DNA of 64,000 bases. Origin: Symsagittifera roscoffensis (taxonomy: Eukaryota; Xenacoelomorpha; Acoela; Convolutidae). A program made the translations under genes and the position numbers. Below, piece by piece: positions 53,236 to 64,000 of this stretch. Below the pieces are notes generated by a model. It was not told the DNA's origin. It made no database searches and saw only the letters and a program-made list of their open reading frames with translations. Where the stretch lies: positions 38,839,888 through 38,903,887 of the forward strand of contig NC_087065.1 in the NCBI RefSeq assembly GCF_963678635.1, given 5' to 3'. Numbering within the stretch: position 1 is the first letter of the stretch; every line of letters starts with the position of its first letter.

Positions 53236-53819
53236 GTAGTATAAGTATTCCTGAATTACAGGAAAAATACCCGCAGTTAGCTCCGATAAAACCTATACAT
53301 TATAAGTATGAGGCAGTCGAAATAATTATTCGACAGGAATTCTACCATGCCATAAGAGCCGTTGAGTACCTTCTGGGGAAGGACTATTTCACCGTGCGTC
53401 GTACGCTTTCCGATAGGTTGGGTTTTAAGTGGTCCGTTACCGCCGTCCTTAAGACGAATCGAACTCGTCTTGTCTCTTGCAGACCAAATAAAACCTGGTA
53501 TGAGTTGGAGTCATATGGAGCCTTCAAGCAGGTAGATGCCCTTTCCGCCGCCGACCATTACGCTTTGTCCGTTTTGAAAAATGACACCTTTCACGATGGT
53601 GAGAGGTACATTGTACCAATGCTTTGGAATGATAAGGAAAGTACTTTACCGTATAACTATTTTTCATCCTTAGCTCAATTAAAGTCTTTGGAAAGGAGGC
53701 TAGATAAGAATCCGTCGCTCCGTGAGAAATACGCCGAGACAATTAGAGAATATATACAAAAAGGATATGTCATAACCGTTAGGGCACACGACCCCAAATC
53801 ACGGGACGATCGTGAGTAG
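53236..53819 (+). pseudogene. BEL module unit 4, rejoining Pol
   Basis: Carries the same Pol part as units 2-3, but after SLREKY it continues as authentic BEL Pol: AETIREYIQKGYVITV and RAHDPKSRDDRE, then a TAG at about 53817-53819. This shows which side of the junction is native and that the foreign block lies at the units' internal boundary. Confidence 0.88.
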
Positions 53820-53837
53820 TATCTCCCGCATCACCCG

Positions 53838-54481
53838 GTGTTGAACCCGAACAAACCCGGTAAGGTGCACCGAGTCCTCAATAGGGCATCGAAGTGTCAT
53901 GGCGCTTCCTTGAACAAATCTCTGTTGGTTGGCCCGGATATCCTTCAAAACCTCAATTTTGTACTTTTAAGATTCCGTCAGCATAAATACGCCGTTTCAG
54001 CTGACATTGAAGGGATGTTTTTACAGGTTGGAGTCCATGAAGAAGATCAATTTTCTCTTCGTTTTTTGTGGCGGGAGGATCCCACATCAAGTGTAGTAGT
54101 CCACCAATATACGCGTCCCATTTTTGGTGCCCGACTTGTGCGAATTTTGCTTTGCAGAAGACTGCATCGGATCAACAAGCTGAGTACCCCGAAGCTGCTT
54201 CGGCTGTTGTCCAGAAATTTTATATGGATGATTATCTGGATTCTTTTCAAAACAGAGATGACGCCTTGAAGTTAGGTAGGGGTTTAGTCTCGTTGCTTAA
54301 ACTAGGTGGATTTCATCTGACAAAAATTGTCAGCAACTTGCCCGACGTAACAACCGCTCTTGATCCGGACAACCGTGATTCCAATTCCTCTGTTAAAGAT
54401 ATTTGTACGCGTCCAGACCAGTCGTCGCATGTTCTCGATCATAAGTGGGATCACGTAAAAGATACCTTTCTTTGTCGTTAG
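53838..54481 (+). pseudogene. BEL reverse transcriptase
   Basis: Two frames joined near 54110-54150. The first encodes HPVLNPNKPGKVHRVLN-type lead-in, SLNKSLLVGPDILQNLNFVL, AVSADIEGMFLQVGVHEEDQ and FSLRFLWRED (palm block A). The second encodes ANFALQKTASDQQAEYPEAA, the active-site box FYMDDYLDSF (YMDD about 54221-54232) and LLKLGGFHLTKIVSN. All landmarks of BEL RT are present, but the single frameshift prevents translation. Confidence 0.92.
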
Positions 54482-54527
54482 TAGAGGGGTTGATTGTCCA
54501 CTAGACAAAGCAATCACCCAGCGTACC

Positions 54528-55175
54528 GTGTTGAGTTTTGTTCCCTCTGTTTTTGATCCAATTGGGTTAGTGGCTCCGTACACCGTGAAGGCTCGCCTTC
54601 TATTAAAAGATATCTGGCGAATCAGCGGTCAAAAATGGCACGATGATCTGCCAGAGGAAATCAAAAAGCAGTTCCTTGAGTGGCACTCAGGTCTTCATTT
54701 GTTAGGTTCTCTGACAATACCTCGCAGCTATTTCACTGACCCTTTCGACCGAATAGAACTTCACATGTTCGGTGATAGTTCGCAGGATGTTTTCTGTGCC
54801 GTCGCTTTCCTTCGTGCGCGACTTACTAGCTCGCATCAGACCGAATTAGCCTTTGTGTTAGGCAAAGCCCGCGTTGCGCCTATGGAAGCGCTTTCTATTC
54901 CAAAGTTAGAGCTTCAAGCAGCACTTCTTGCAACCCGCTTAAAAGAAGAAATTTTGAAAGGTCTTACTTTCAAAGGTACGGATATTTTCATGTGGACTGA
55001 TAGTACCACTGTTCTTCAGTGGCTTAACTCCTGTAACAAACTACCCGTTTTTGTTGGTAACCGCACTGGTGAGAGTCTGGAGTCTACCACCACTGATCAG
55101 TGGCATCACATATTTAGCGGTGATAACCCAGCTGATACCGGTACACGAGGGATTTCTTCGGAAGCCCTCAAGTAA
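54528..55175 (+). pseudogene. BEL RNase H domain
   Basis: An open 215-codon frame: FVPSVFDPIGLVAPYTVKAR, LLKDIWRISGQKWHDDLPEE, then IELHMFGDSSQDVFCAVAF (first RNase H Asp), IPKLELQAALLATRLKEEIL (catalytic Glu), IFMWTDSTTVLQWLNS (Asp) and SGDNPADTGTRGISSEAL (last Asp). The pattern is that of BEL/Pao 'Pao retrotransposon peptidase'/RNase H. It ends in TAA at 55173, in the gap before integrase. Confidence 0.9.
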
Positions 55176-55403
55176 AGCAGCTGGGTTAATGGCCCTAGTA
55201 TACTGAGAACGACGGATTGGCCGTTCAAGCCCGATACAAGAGTTATTGATAAAATAAGACTCAAAGGACCATCATGTGATATCGACATTTGTCTGGAAAA
55301 TTCGTCAAATTTCGTCGTCGATGTTTCGACAGAAAAACATCTTCCCTTCGGAAAATGGGAGAGATTCAATTCAATTGTAAAATATAAACGCACCGTAGCA
55401 TTT

Positions 55404-56828
55404 TTGTTAAGATGGCTGCCATTCCGGTCGAGTATATTAGAAATTATAGACCCGTGTGAAATGGATATCGCTGAACAGAAGCTCATTTACCTGTCTCAGG
55501 TTAAGACATTCCCTAGTGAGCTAAAACTACTAAGATCCGGTAAAGTTATTACGAGGAATAATCGGATCGTCAAGTATTTGCCGTTCATTGGACCAGCTGG
55601 CATCCTTCGCTCGACTGGGCGCATCAGTCGCTTGGTTAATTCCGATTTCGATAGCAAGCTTCCGATTATACTTGATGCACGTCACGCGGTTGTTCGGTTA
55701 TTGGTTAAACACTTGCACGTTAGTAATTTCCATCAAGGCTTGGATTACATGCGTGCGGTGGTTAATTTGAAATACGTTGTATTAAATTTGCGATGATTGC
55801 TGCGAAATATTGAAAATACTTGCGTTTCGTGCCGAAAACGCAAAGCGCAAACCGTAACTCATATTATGGCTGATCTGCCCATTGAAAGGCTGGGTTACAA
55901 GGAACCTCCTTTCTCTAACACAGGTGTCGACTACTTTGGGCCGCTCCTAGTTCCAATCCGGAGAAGTACGGAAAAGAGGTGGGATTTTTTGTTCACCTGT
56001 CTCACCACTAGAGCGGTGCACATTGAAGTGGTCCCCTCGCTCGACACAAGCTCTTGTGTGATGGTCGTGGAGAGGTTTATTGCACGTCACGGTACTCCGA
56101 CTATCATCATGTCCGACAACGGCACAAACTTTGTTGGCGCTCAGAAAGAGCTCTTAGCTTGCGTTGAGAGTTGGAACAAGCTGGCACCCACTGTTTTTGT
56201 TCAGAAAGGGATCAAGTGGAAATTCAATCCACCCAGCGCACCGCACCATGGTGGCTCCTGGGAGCGATTAGTTCGGAGTGTCAAGCGTGTTTTGTATGAC
56301 ATCCTAGGCAACAGAAGAGTAACTGAGGAGGTTCTAAGAACCACGCTGTGCCTTGTTGAGCAATCACTTAACGCTAGACCGATAACAGCCATTAATTCCA
56401 ATCAGCTAGATCTGGAGGCGTTGACCCCGAATCACTTTATCCTTGGTCAACACGCAGCGAGTTTTCCGTCGCTAAGTTTCAAAGAAAACTTCGACCATAA
56501 TAAGCGGTTCGCCAGAGCGCAAACATACGCTAACGCAAAATGGATACCGTGGATGTGGGAATACGTTCCTTCCCTCAATAGGAGGTCAAAGTGGCACAAC
56601 CAGTCAGACGTTAAGTTGAAAACTGGCGACTTGGTTTGGATCATAGAGCCTGACACTCCACGTGGACATTATCCACTCGCACGTATCCTAAGACTGCACT
56701 ATGGCAAGGACGGATGCACGAGATCCGCCGACATAAAGACCGTTACGAGCGAACTGACCCGCCCGACCGTAAAGCTCGCTCCCGTTTTTCCTTGTTTAGT
56801 AGTGGAGGATGTTGCAGCGCAAATTTAA
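55404..56828 (+). pseudogene. BEL integrase
   Basis: Frame 55404-55796 carries the linker and the start of the zinc domain (HAVVRLLVKHLHVSNFHQGL), then one TGA (55794-55796), then frame 55797-56828 in phase. The zinc domain closes with CVSCRKRKAQ. The core has Asp in NTGVDYFGPLLVP, Asp in IIMSDNGTNFVGAQKELL and Glu in HHGGSWERLVRSVKRVLYD, a complete DDE triad. The C-terminal DUF5641-like part follows (HNQSDVKLKTGDLVWIIEPD; HYPLARILRLHYGKDG). Only the TGA interrupts an otherwise full integrase. Confidence 0.92.
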
Positions 56829-56890
56829 GCGAGAGTATAAATGCATATAAATGTAAATGCATGAGAGTACAAAATTGAACCAAAATGTAA
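56810..56890 (+). repeat. possible start of BEL 3' LTR
   Basis: TGTTGCAGCGCAAATTTAAG follows a purine-rich run, as at many BEL LTR starts. It overlaps the last Pol codons. The following sequence contains short repeats of GTAAATGCAT and runs into a tRNA-like sequence at 56901. Confidence 0.4.
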
Positions 56891-56900
56891 ATGCATATAG

Positions 56901-56971
56901 GGACAGTAGCCAAGCGTATACAGGGTGCGTCCCGACGGGTTCGGCTCCGGTTCGAATCCCGACTAGGTCAT
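56901..56971 (+). other. tRNA-like sequence with A and B boxes
   Basis: TAGCCAAGCGTA (A-box-like, 56908) and GGTTCGAATCC (perfect B box, 56950-56960) have tRNA-like spacing. The T stem pairs 4 of 5, but acceptor and anticodon stems do not close. A second B-box-like GGTTCGAACC lies at about 57022. It is more likely a SINE head or tRNA relic than a functional tRNA. Confidence 0.45.
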
Positions 56972-57039
56972 TTCCTTTCTAGAACTCAAATATGCCCCGA
57001 TTTTGATGGGACGCTCCGTAACCAGGTTCGAACCTCCCC

Positions 57040-58891
57040 CACTCCCAGAAAAAAACTATTTTAACCGTCTTTTCGCTCTAATTTGGTTCAGCCTTGATTA
57101 AGGCTGACCTTTAAAAAGAGCAATTTGTCTCAAGGACAAATACTGGAATTTTTTCAGCTTGCTTTGAGTTATGCAGATGTTTGTGACCGATGTTACCGAT
57201 GTTACCGATGATAAAGTTTTTAAAAATTATCGCTATTTTTTTTAATTTTCCGGAGTTATTTTGCCGAGAAAATGCTCATTAATTCAAGTGTTTAAAAACC
57301 GTTTTGTTAACGAATTGTGGAGATTTACGCGCGCAGAAGTGTTCGCTCGAACTCGGTGGAAATAAATCGCAAACCTTAACACGGGATGGTTCGAGGTCGT
57401 TGCTTTTCTTTTAGACTTTGACAAACCAAAAAAATCCAGATTGTTACCAAAAAATTGAGCAAAGTCCCAAAGAAAATCTGAACATAGACTCAAACAATGT
57501 CTGAATATACTTTTCAACAAAGTCTACGCAAAGTCTCAATTAAGTCTGATCATAATCGCCAAAGACTGAAGTAAACAAAATTTGAATTTAAGAATTTCCT
57601 ATAAATCTGCTTGATGTAGTTACAAATAATGGTTTTGAGCTGCTCTAAAAAAGCAGTAACAACAGAAGAATCATAACTTCTGTGTTGGAAAGTGAAAGAA
57701 TTCCCCTCATTAAGCTAGCTACGAAAGAGAGGAAAACTTTTATCTTTGCAACGTACACTAAAAATCTCAAAACCAAAAAAAAATAAAACTTTTTCAAAAG
57801 AAATATGAGCCGAACTAAAATTTAAAAAACGATATTTTTTTTGTTCCAATCGAATAAGTTAACTTGGTAAGAAGTAATCTAAGACATTATCAAGACACTC
57901 TTTTTTATTAGATCGCCCGCTATTTTCTTGTTTTTGAAAGACTGAGTGCTTCAAATTTTTAAATATCTATATTGTTACTTTTTATGGTAAATTTTTTCTT
58001 TAACACTTTTTCATCTGGAGGCAAAAAAAATTATGGACTTAGAGATGTGTTTTTATAGAGATATGAATCAAAATAAAAAAGGATAATTTTTATTGTTTAT
58101 TTGGTACCATTTGAATGAAATGGTTATTTTGAATAAAAATCGTTGTCGTGGAGTTCTGGATAATTTTTAGTTTTTATTTGGTGCCGTTTGAATGAATTGA
58201 TTAATTTGAATAACAATTAATTTGAATAGCAACTAAAATTTCTCACATAACAGTTATGACTGATTGCGTTCCACCAAAAGACTTCTATCGATTTGGATAA
58301 CAAAACTAGTACTCAAGCTCGTGATAAGTTTGGCATCATAAAGTTTCAGGCTATACTGCACTTTCAAGAAAATAAGAACAGCAAAAGAATGACCGGTTAA
58401 ATGGTGGTGGTTGGATGGTAAAAAATAATTGAATAAAATTTCAAATTGAGTTTTGTTACTCACTAAGTAGGTAACAAAATCAATGTGACATATTTAGCGT
58501 CTAGTACGTATTGAAATGATCAAACTGCTTGCTTCAAATTAGTTTGGAAGAATTTCTGGGTTCCATTAAAATGCCAGTAATCCGTTCTTAGCTCAGATTT
58601 TTCAACAGCTAGATGTTCAAAAAGCCAAATTTGTCTCATGATCTAAAAATAAAAAAAATATGGCTATATGAGTCGATAATGTTAAATGATTAATATTTAA
58701 AATATTTTGATTATGTTAGCGTCTTGTAAGCAAATTATAAGACCAGATAGCTGGCCTCAATTGACAACTTAACCGTTTCTTAGTCTGATTATATGGTCAC
58801 TTGTCGTTGACAACACTGATTTTAACGAAGACAAGGCTTCAAAAAATAAGTATCTATCTTTCTGCTTACAAAATTTTTACTAATAAATAAG
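57040..58891. other. intergenic, nothing recognised
   Basis: AT-rich with low-complexity runs and a short repeat of TGTTACCGATG near 57190. No gene can be supported on either strand. Confidence 0.4.
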
Positions 58892-59344
58892 TTCAAGTTG
58901 AATTCTGTTGTACCAGGAGACTAAAAACTTTTTTTTCTACAGTTATGACCAGTCTAATTAACATTCAGACTCGCGAGAAGTTCGAGCCGACAACTTAATT
59001 TTGAAAAATGTGACCAACTGCGTTTTCATCAAGAGATTTAAAAATTCTACAGGTTGGACCGAGGATGGCAACAAATAGGCTCGTGATCAGTTCGGCTTAA
59101 TACTGATTCAAGCGCGATTACAACTTCATGGAGCTATAAATCGCAATATAACTTGAGCAAAACTAGCTGGCTTAAGGTTATTAAAAGGATAAGTAGAAAA
59201 TTTGAAGACAAAATTGGACATTCGTAACCCTAAAAGCTTACTTCAAACCCAATTGGAATTATGTTGACTCAGACTAAATTGACACTGATTCATTGATTGC
59301 ACTGGTTATCGAATGACTAGTGCTTCAAAGTTCATTTAAGCTAT

Positions 59345-60259
59345 TGTTCCGACTTTCGTAACGAAAGTAACGGAATATTTGTACTCGGGGTGGGTTTTTT
59401 CTTCAGACAAATTTGTAACTAGCCATTTTTGACCGAATGTTTTTATATCATTCAAAAGGTATTGATATCCTGAGCTTAAATTTGAAAAGATATTTTACCT
59501 GTGATCATTTTTCGTAAAGTTTTGGTGGTTTTAAGATTGTCATTTTGGCCAATTTGGGACAATCAACGCGCGATCCAATTCACGCTATTAACGCGTAAGC
59601 GGAGATTTAATTAGTCTTAGAAATTGTTCCAAATTGGTTGAACGAAGCTTACTTGCCATAATTGACGTGTTACTAGGTACGAACTCTATCACTTTGTACT
59701 TTAAATGGCGTGTGGGGCGATGATTTTTGCAAAAATCTTAAATTAAAACAAGACTGCTCGTATCAGGGCGAAGCCCTGAAAGTTCCGACTGCCTTTTAAG
59801 GTCTATGGAGCATTAATAAGATGAAAATAATCAAAGTAATTAAAAAAATTAAAAAAATTGAGAATTATGTAAAAACATCTCCCCACACGTCATATTAAGT
59901 AAAGTGATAAATTTTGCGCCTATTAACAAATCAATTATGGCATATAAGCTTCCTTGAACCAATTTGAAACCATTTCTAAGACGGATTTATTCTCGCTTAC
60001 GCGTTAATAGCGCGAAATTTATCGCGCCTTAATTGTCCCAAATTGGCCAGAATGGCAATCTTTAAACCCCCATAAATTTACAAAAAATGATCACAGGTGA
60101 AATATTTTTTCAAATTCAAGCTCAGGACAACAATAGCTTTCGAATGATATGAAAAAATTGCGTCAAAAACGGCTAGTTAAAAAGTCGAAATTTGTCTGAA
60201 GAAAAAAAACCCACCCTGAGCACAAATTTTCTGTTACTTTCGTATCGAAAGTCTGAACA
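59345..60259. repeat. foldback element family 1, copy 1
   Basis: A 915-bp element with long inverted arms. It starts TGTTCCGACTTTCG and ends CGAAAGTCTGAACA. Inside, GGGGTGGGTTTTTTCTTCAG on the left mirrors GAAGAAAAAAAACCCACCC on the right, and CTATTAACGCGTAAGCG mirrors CGCTTACGCGTTAATAG. The terminus is itself palindromic (CTTTCGTAACGAAAG). The hairpin TCAGGGC-GAA-GCCCTGA is at 59763-59779. Confidence 0.88.
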
Positions 60260-60833
60260 AAAATATTTTATTTTATTTTACATTTAATTTTTCATGTTAT
60301 TACATCTCCATAGACGTTAAAAGGCAATCGGAACATTCAGGGCCTCATTTTTCTTCAGGGCCTCATTTTTCTAATAAAAAAATTCAAGTTGAATTCTTTT
60401 GTACCAGGAGACTAAAAACTTTTTTCTACAGTTATGACCAGTCTAATTAACATTCAGACTCGCGAGAAGTTCGAGCCGACAACTTTATTTTGAAAAATGT
60501 GACCAACTGCGTTTTCATCAAGAGATTTAAAAATTCTACAGGTTGGACCGAGGATGGCAACAAATAGGCTCGTGATCAGTTCGGCTTATTACTGATTCAA
60601 GCGCGATTACAACTTCATGGAGCTATAAATCGCAATATAACTTGAGCAAAACTAGCTGGCTTAAGGTTATTAAAAGGATAAGTAGAAAATTTGAAGACAA
60701 AATTGGACATTCGTAACCCTAAAAGCTTACTTCAAACCCAATTGGAATTATGTTGACTCAGACTAAATTGACACTGATTCATTGATTGCACTGGTTATCG
60801 AATGACTAGTGCTTCAAAGTTCATTTAAGCTAT

Positions 60834-61753
60834 TGTTCCGACTTTCGTAACGAAAGTAACGGAATATTTGTTTTCGGGGTGGGTTTTTTCTTCAGACAAA
60901 TTTGTAACTAGCCATTTGTGACCGAATGTTTTTATATCATTCAAAAGGTATTGATATCCTGAGCTTAAATTTGAAAAGATATTTTACCTGTGATCATTTT
61001 TCGTAAAGTTTTGGTGGTTTTAAGATTGTCATTTTGGCCAATTTGGGCAATCAACGCGCGATCCAATTCACGCTATTAACGCGTAAGCGGAGATTTAATT
61101 AGTCTTAAAAATTGTTCCAAATTGGTTGAACGAAGCTTACTTGCCATAATTGACGTGTTACTAGGTACGAACTCTATCACTTTGTACTTTAAATGGCGTG
61201 TGGGGCGGTGATTTTTGCAAAAATTTTAAATTAAAACAAGTCTGCTCGTATCAGGGCGAAGCGCTGAAAGTTCCGACTCTCTTTTAAGGTCTATGGAGCA
61301 TTAATAAGATGAAAATATTAAAATTAATTAAAAAAATAAAAAAAAATCTGAGATTTTATGTAAAAACATCCCCCCACACGTCATATTAAGTACAAAGTGA
61401 TAAATTTTGCGCCTATTAACAAATCAATTATGGCATATAAGCTTCCTTGAACCAATTTGGAACCATTTCTAATACGGATTAAATCTCGCTTACGCGTTAA
61501 TAGCGCGAAATTTATCGCGCCTTAATTGTCCCAAATTGGCCAGATTGGCAATCTTTAAACCCCCATAACTTTACGAAAAATGGTCACAGGTGAAATATTT
61601 TTTTCAAATTCAAGCTCAAGACAACATTAGCTTTATAATGATTTAAAAAATTGCGTCAAAAACGGCTAGTTAAAAAGTCGAAATTTGTCTGAAGAAAAAA
61701 AAACCCACCCCGAGCACAAATATTCTGTTACTTTCGTATCGAAAGTCGGAACA
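60834..61753. repeat. foldback element family 1, copy 2
   Basis: Same structure as 59345-60259, within unit 2 of the 1.48-kb array. Its inner hairpin carries a change (GAAGCGCTGA), and its right end keeps GTCGGAACA, matching the left terminus better than copy 1. Confidence 0.88.
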
Positions 61754-62439
61754 AAAATTTTTTATTTTATTTTACATTTAATTTTTCATGTTATTACATC
61801 TCCATAGACCTTAAAAGGCAATCGGAACATTCAGGGCCTCATTTTTCTTCAGGTCCTCATTTTTCTAATAAAAAAATTAAACCAGGAGACTAAAAACTTT
61901 TTTCTACAGTTATGACCAGTCTAATTAACATTCAGACTCGCGAGAAGTTCGAGCCGACAACTTTATTTTGAAAAATGTGACCAACTGCGTTTTCATCAAG
62001 AGATTTAAAAATTCTACAGGTTGGACCGAGGATGGCAACAAATAGGCTCGTGATCAGTTCGGCTTAATACTGATTCAAGCGCGATTACAACTTCATGGAG
62101 CTATAAGGCGCAATATAACTTGAGCAAAACTAGCTGGCTTAAGGTTATTAAAAGGATAAGTAGAAAATTTGAAGACAAAATTGGACATTCGTAACCCTAA
62201 AAGCTTACTTCAAACCCAATTGGAATTATGTTGAATCGATGGTAAAAACTAATATTTAAAAAAAAACATAAAAAAAACTAATTTTTTAAAGAATAAGTAG
62301 TAAATAATTAGAAAGTGATGTTTTTAGCATCTATTATTGTTTTGAAAGGTCCCTTTTAAAGCTTTTTTCAATTGACACTGAACTATTTACTGAGCCTGAC
62401 TCAATTGCTACTTACAGTTTAATAGTAAGCACTAATTTG

Positions 62440-62975
62440 AACAAAACTGCTCGTATCAGGGCGAAGACCTGAATGTTCCGACTGCCTATTAAGGTTTATG
62501 GAGCAGTAATAACAGTAAAAAATTAAAAGTAAAAAAAACATAATGAAATTTTTTTCTTCTAAAATTTGTGAAATTTTTTATGAAAATCATCCCCCCTCAC
62601 ATCATATAAAGAACAAAAGGATAGATTTCGCTCCTTGTAACAAATTAATTATGGCAAATAAGCTTCTTTCAACCAATTTGGAACGATTTCTAAGACGGAT
62701 TAACTATCCACTTACGCGTTAATAGCGCGAAATATATCGCGCGTTAATTGTCCCAAATTGGCCAAAATACCAATCTTCAAACCCCCATAACTTTACGAAA
62801 AATGATCACAGGTGAAATATCTTTTCAAATTTATGCTCAGGACAACAATACCTTTCGAATAATATAAAAAAATTACATCAAAAATGGCTAGTTAAAAAGT
62901 CGCAATTTGTCTGAAGAAAAAAAAACCCACCCCGAGCACAAATATTCCGTTACTTTCATATCGAAAGTCGGAACA
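62440..62975. repeat. foldback element family 1, truncated copy 3
   Basis: Keeps the centre (CTGCTCGTATCAGGGCGAAG at 62448) and the right arm to CGAAAGTCGGAACA. The left arm is missing. Confidence 0.85.
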
Positions 62976-62985
62976 AAAAGGTAGT

Positions 62986-63289
62986 TGTTTGAAAAGTTAA
63001 AAAACTTAAATTTCGACCGACAGTTTTAACTCTTTGCGTTTTCACCACAAGACAAAGAAGCAATTTCTATAGGCTTGAGCAATCAAACAAACATTCAGGA
63101 CCGCTAACACTTCGGCTTGATAGGGTCTTAGGCGAGAGTCAGTCTTACTCAATAAAATATGTATCGCTGATAAAAACAACAACGCTGATTTAATAGTGTC
63201 GGTTTGAAGGTTAAAAAAGCTGAAAAAATTGTGCCTATCAGAAAGTAAAAACGTTAAAAATTAGGGTCTAGCTTAATAACACTGACATA
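62986..63289. other. intergenic, nothing recognised
   Basis: AT-rich sequence between the foldback array and the MITE. Confidence 0.35.
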
Positions 63290-63297
63290 GTGGTGAT

Positions 63298-63724
63298 CAG
63301 GGGCGGATCTAGGGTTTTCTCGAGGGGGGGGGGGGCGGATTTTCAAAAAAAATCGAAAATTTTGACGACCTTTTTTTTTAGGTCGACCAAGTTATTGATT
63401 TTTCGAGCTCTCCCAAAGCAGTGTTTTGCCCATATTTTGGTAAAATTTTCTGCGCCGCAGACAAATTTTTGAAAAAAGTCAAAAAAGCCGTTTTTGGGCA
63501 CTTTTTGAAAAATTTTGACAAAAAAATCGCGTTTTTTTTGGCGCGCGCTCCCCCTCAAAGTTAGTATATATTGGCGCCAAAGGCGCCTTTACAAAAATTT
63601 TAGGGTCGGTCGGCCAAAAATGGATTTCTTAAAAAGTACCAAAGGGGGGATCCTTTGGGTCGGTAGGGGGTCGAATCCCTGAGAAGGGGCGTCCGCATAC
63701 CCCCCCCCCCTAAATCCGCCCCTG
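63298..63724. mobile_element. hAT-type MITE with 8-bp target duplication
   Basis: Starts CAGGGGCGGATCTAGGG and ends CCTAAATCCGCCCCTG, with G/C-tracts inside both ends. It is flanked by GTGGTGAT on each side (63290-63297 and 63725-63732). The 427-bp interior has no transposase. It belongs to the family of the MITE in EPC intron 9. Confidence 0.93.
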
Positions 63725-63732
63725 GTGGTGAT

Positions 63733-64000
63733 GTATTCAGCGCATTGTCGCGTATAAGAAAACTCAAACAACTTGCCTCATTTCAATTCAGTTTAATCAC
63801 ATCCTGTCTCTCCAAATGATAAATTGCGCAACGTGTTCCTGACCAACCCCTATCCGTTCCTTAACTACACTTCTTCGAGTAACTAACGCCCCGTGATTCT
63901 TTTTACTGGCACTAATACAATTCAAATATTTGCGACAAATTCTCTAGAAACCAATTAGATTCACTCTCACCGTTAACTATGTCCCTGAATTTTTTGCAGC
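63733..64000. other. window end, nothing recognised
   Basis: No frame or repeat I can support. Confidence 0.3.

Larger units (their letters stand above)
47189..56828 (+). mobile_element. BEL/Pao LTR retrotransposon with amplified internal module
   Basis: Gag (47189-49860), protease (near 49908), Pol N-terminal region, RT (53838-54480), RNase H (54528-55175) and integrase (55404-56828) lie in BEL/Pao order on the + strand. Frameshifts and stops are scattered through it. A foreign ORF block of about 533 bp and part of Pol have been tandemly repeated inside the protease-RT linker (50651-53750). A 3' LTR start candidate TGTTGCAGCG is at 56810 after a purine-rich AGTGGAGGA. No matching 5' LTR was found. 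Confidence 0.9.
58892..62985. repeat. tandem array of three units of about 1.48 kb
   Basis: Units start at about 58892, 60383 and 61876 (shared CCAGGAGACTAAAAAC, then ATGACCAGTCTAATTAACAT). Units 1 and 2 each hold a complete inverted-repeat foldback element. In unit 3 the left arm is replaced by other AT-rich sequence after about 62234, leaving only the right arm. No coding capacity. Confidence 0.92.

Noticed and set aside
56901-56971. Functional tRNA gene
   Set aside because: Good A and B boxes, but acceptor and anticodon stems do not pair.

Overview
The window looks like nuclear DNA of an invertebrate animal. It is AT-rich, its one host gene has spliced exons with GT/AG junctions, and most of the rest is decayed transposable elements. 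No bacterial operon, rRNA or CRISPR is visible. I cannot name the species from the sequence.

The only clear host gene is an Enhancer of polycomb homologue (EPC1/EPC2/E(Pc), a scaffold of the NuA4/TIP60 acetyltransferase) on the + strand at 22372-38019. I assembled it from ten exons that join in frame into an 829-residue protein. Its introns are full of mobile DNA: intron 2 (8.9 kb) holds an antisense LINE, a 36-bp minisatellite, a 280-bp tandem repeat and a foldback element, and introns 3 and 9 each hold a short hAT-type element with a perfect 8-bp target duplication.

Left part (1-22 kb): remnants of a Ty3/gypsy element on the minus strand (RT at 1-282, Gag at 669-2287 and probably 6850-8420), split by a nearly full-length but mutated Ty1/copia element with both LTRs (2288-6849). 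A plus-strand CR1/L2-like LINE remnant (8575-11760) follows, then more minus-strand Gag-like sequence (12435-14560), a 36-bp satellite array (14565-15525), a 220-bp direct repeat pair (11968/17058), and a better preserved APE-type LINE (18114-21460).

Right part (38-64 kb): AT-rich intergenic DNA with tRNA-headed and foldback repeats, then a BEL/Pao LTR element (about 47189-56828). Inside its Pol region a module of about 1028 bp, half Pol and half an unrelated ORF, has been tandemly amplified. A further copy lies upstream of gag. After it come three tandem units of about 1.48 kb (58892-62985), each built around a 0.9-kb inverted-repeat foldback element, and a third hAT-type MITE (63298-63724).

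The most unusual structures are the amplified BEL/foreign-ORF module, the in-frame 168-bp triplication inside the antisense LINE, the paired 36-bp hairpin satellites with a shared tail, and the foldback families.
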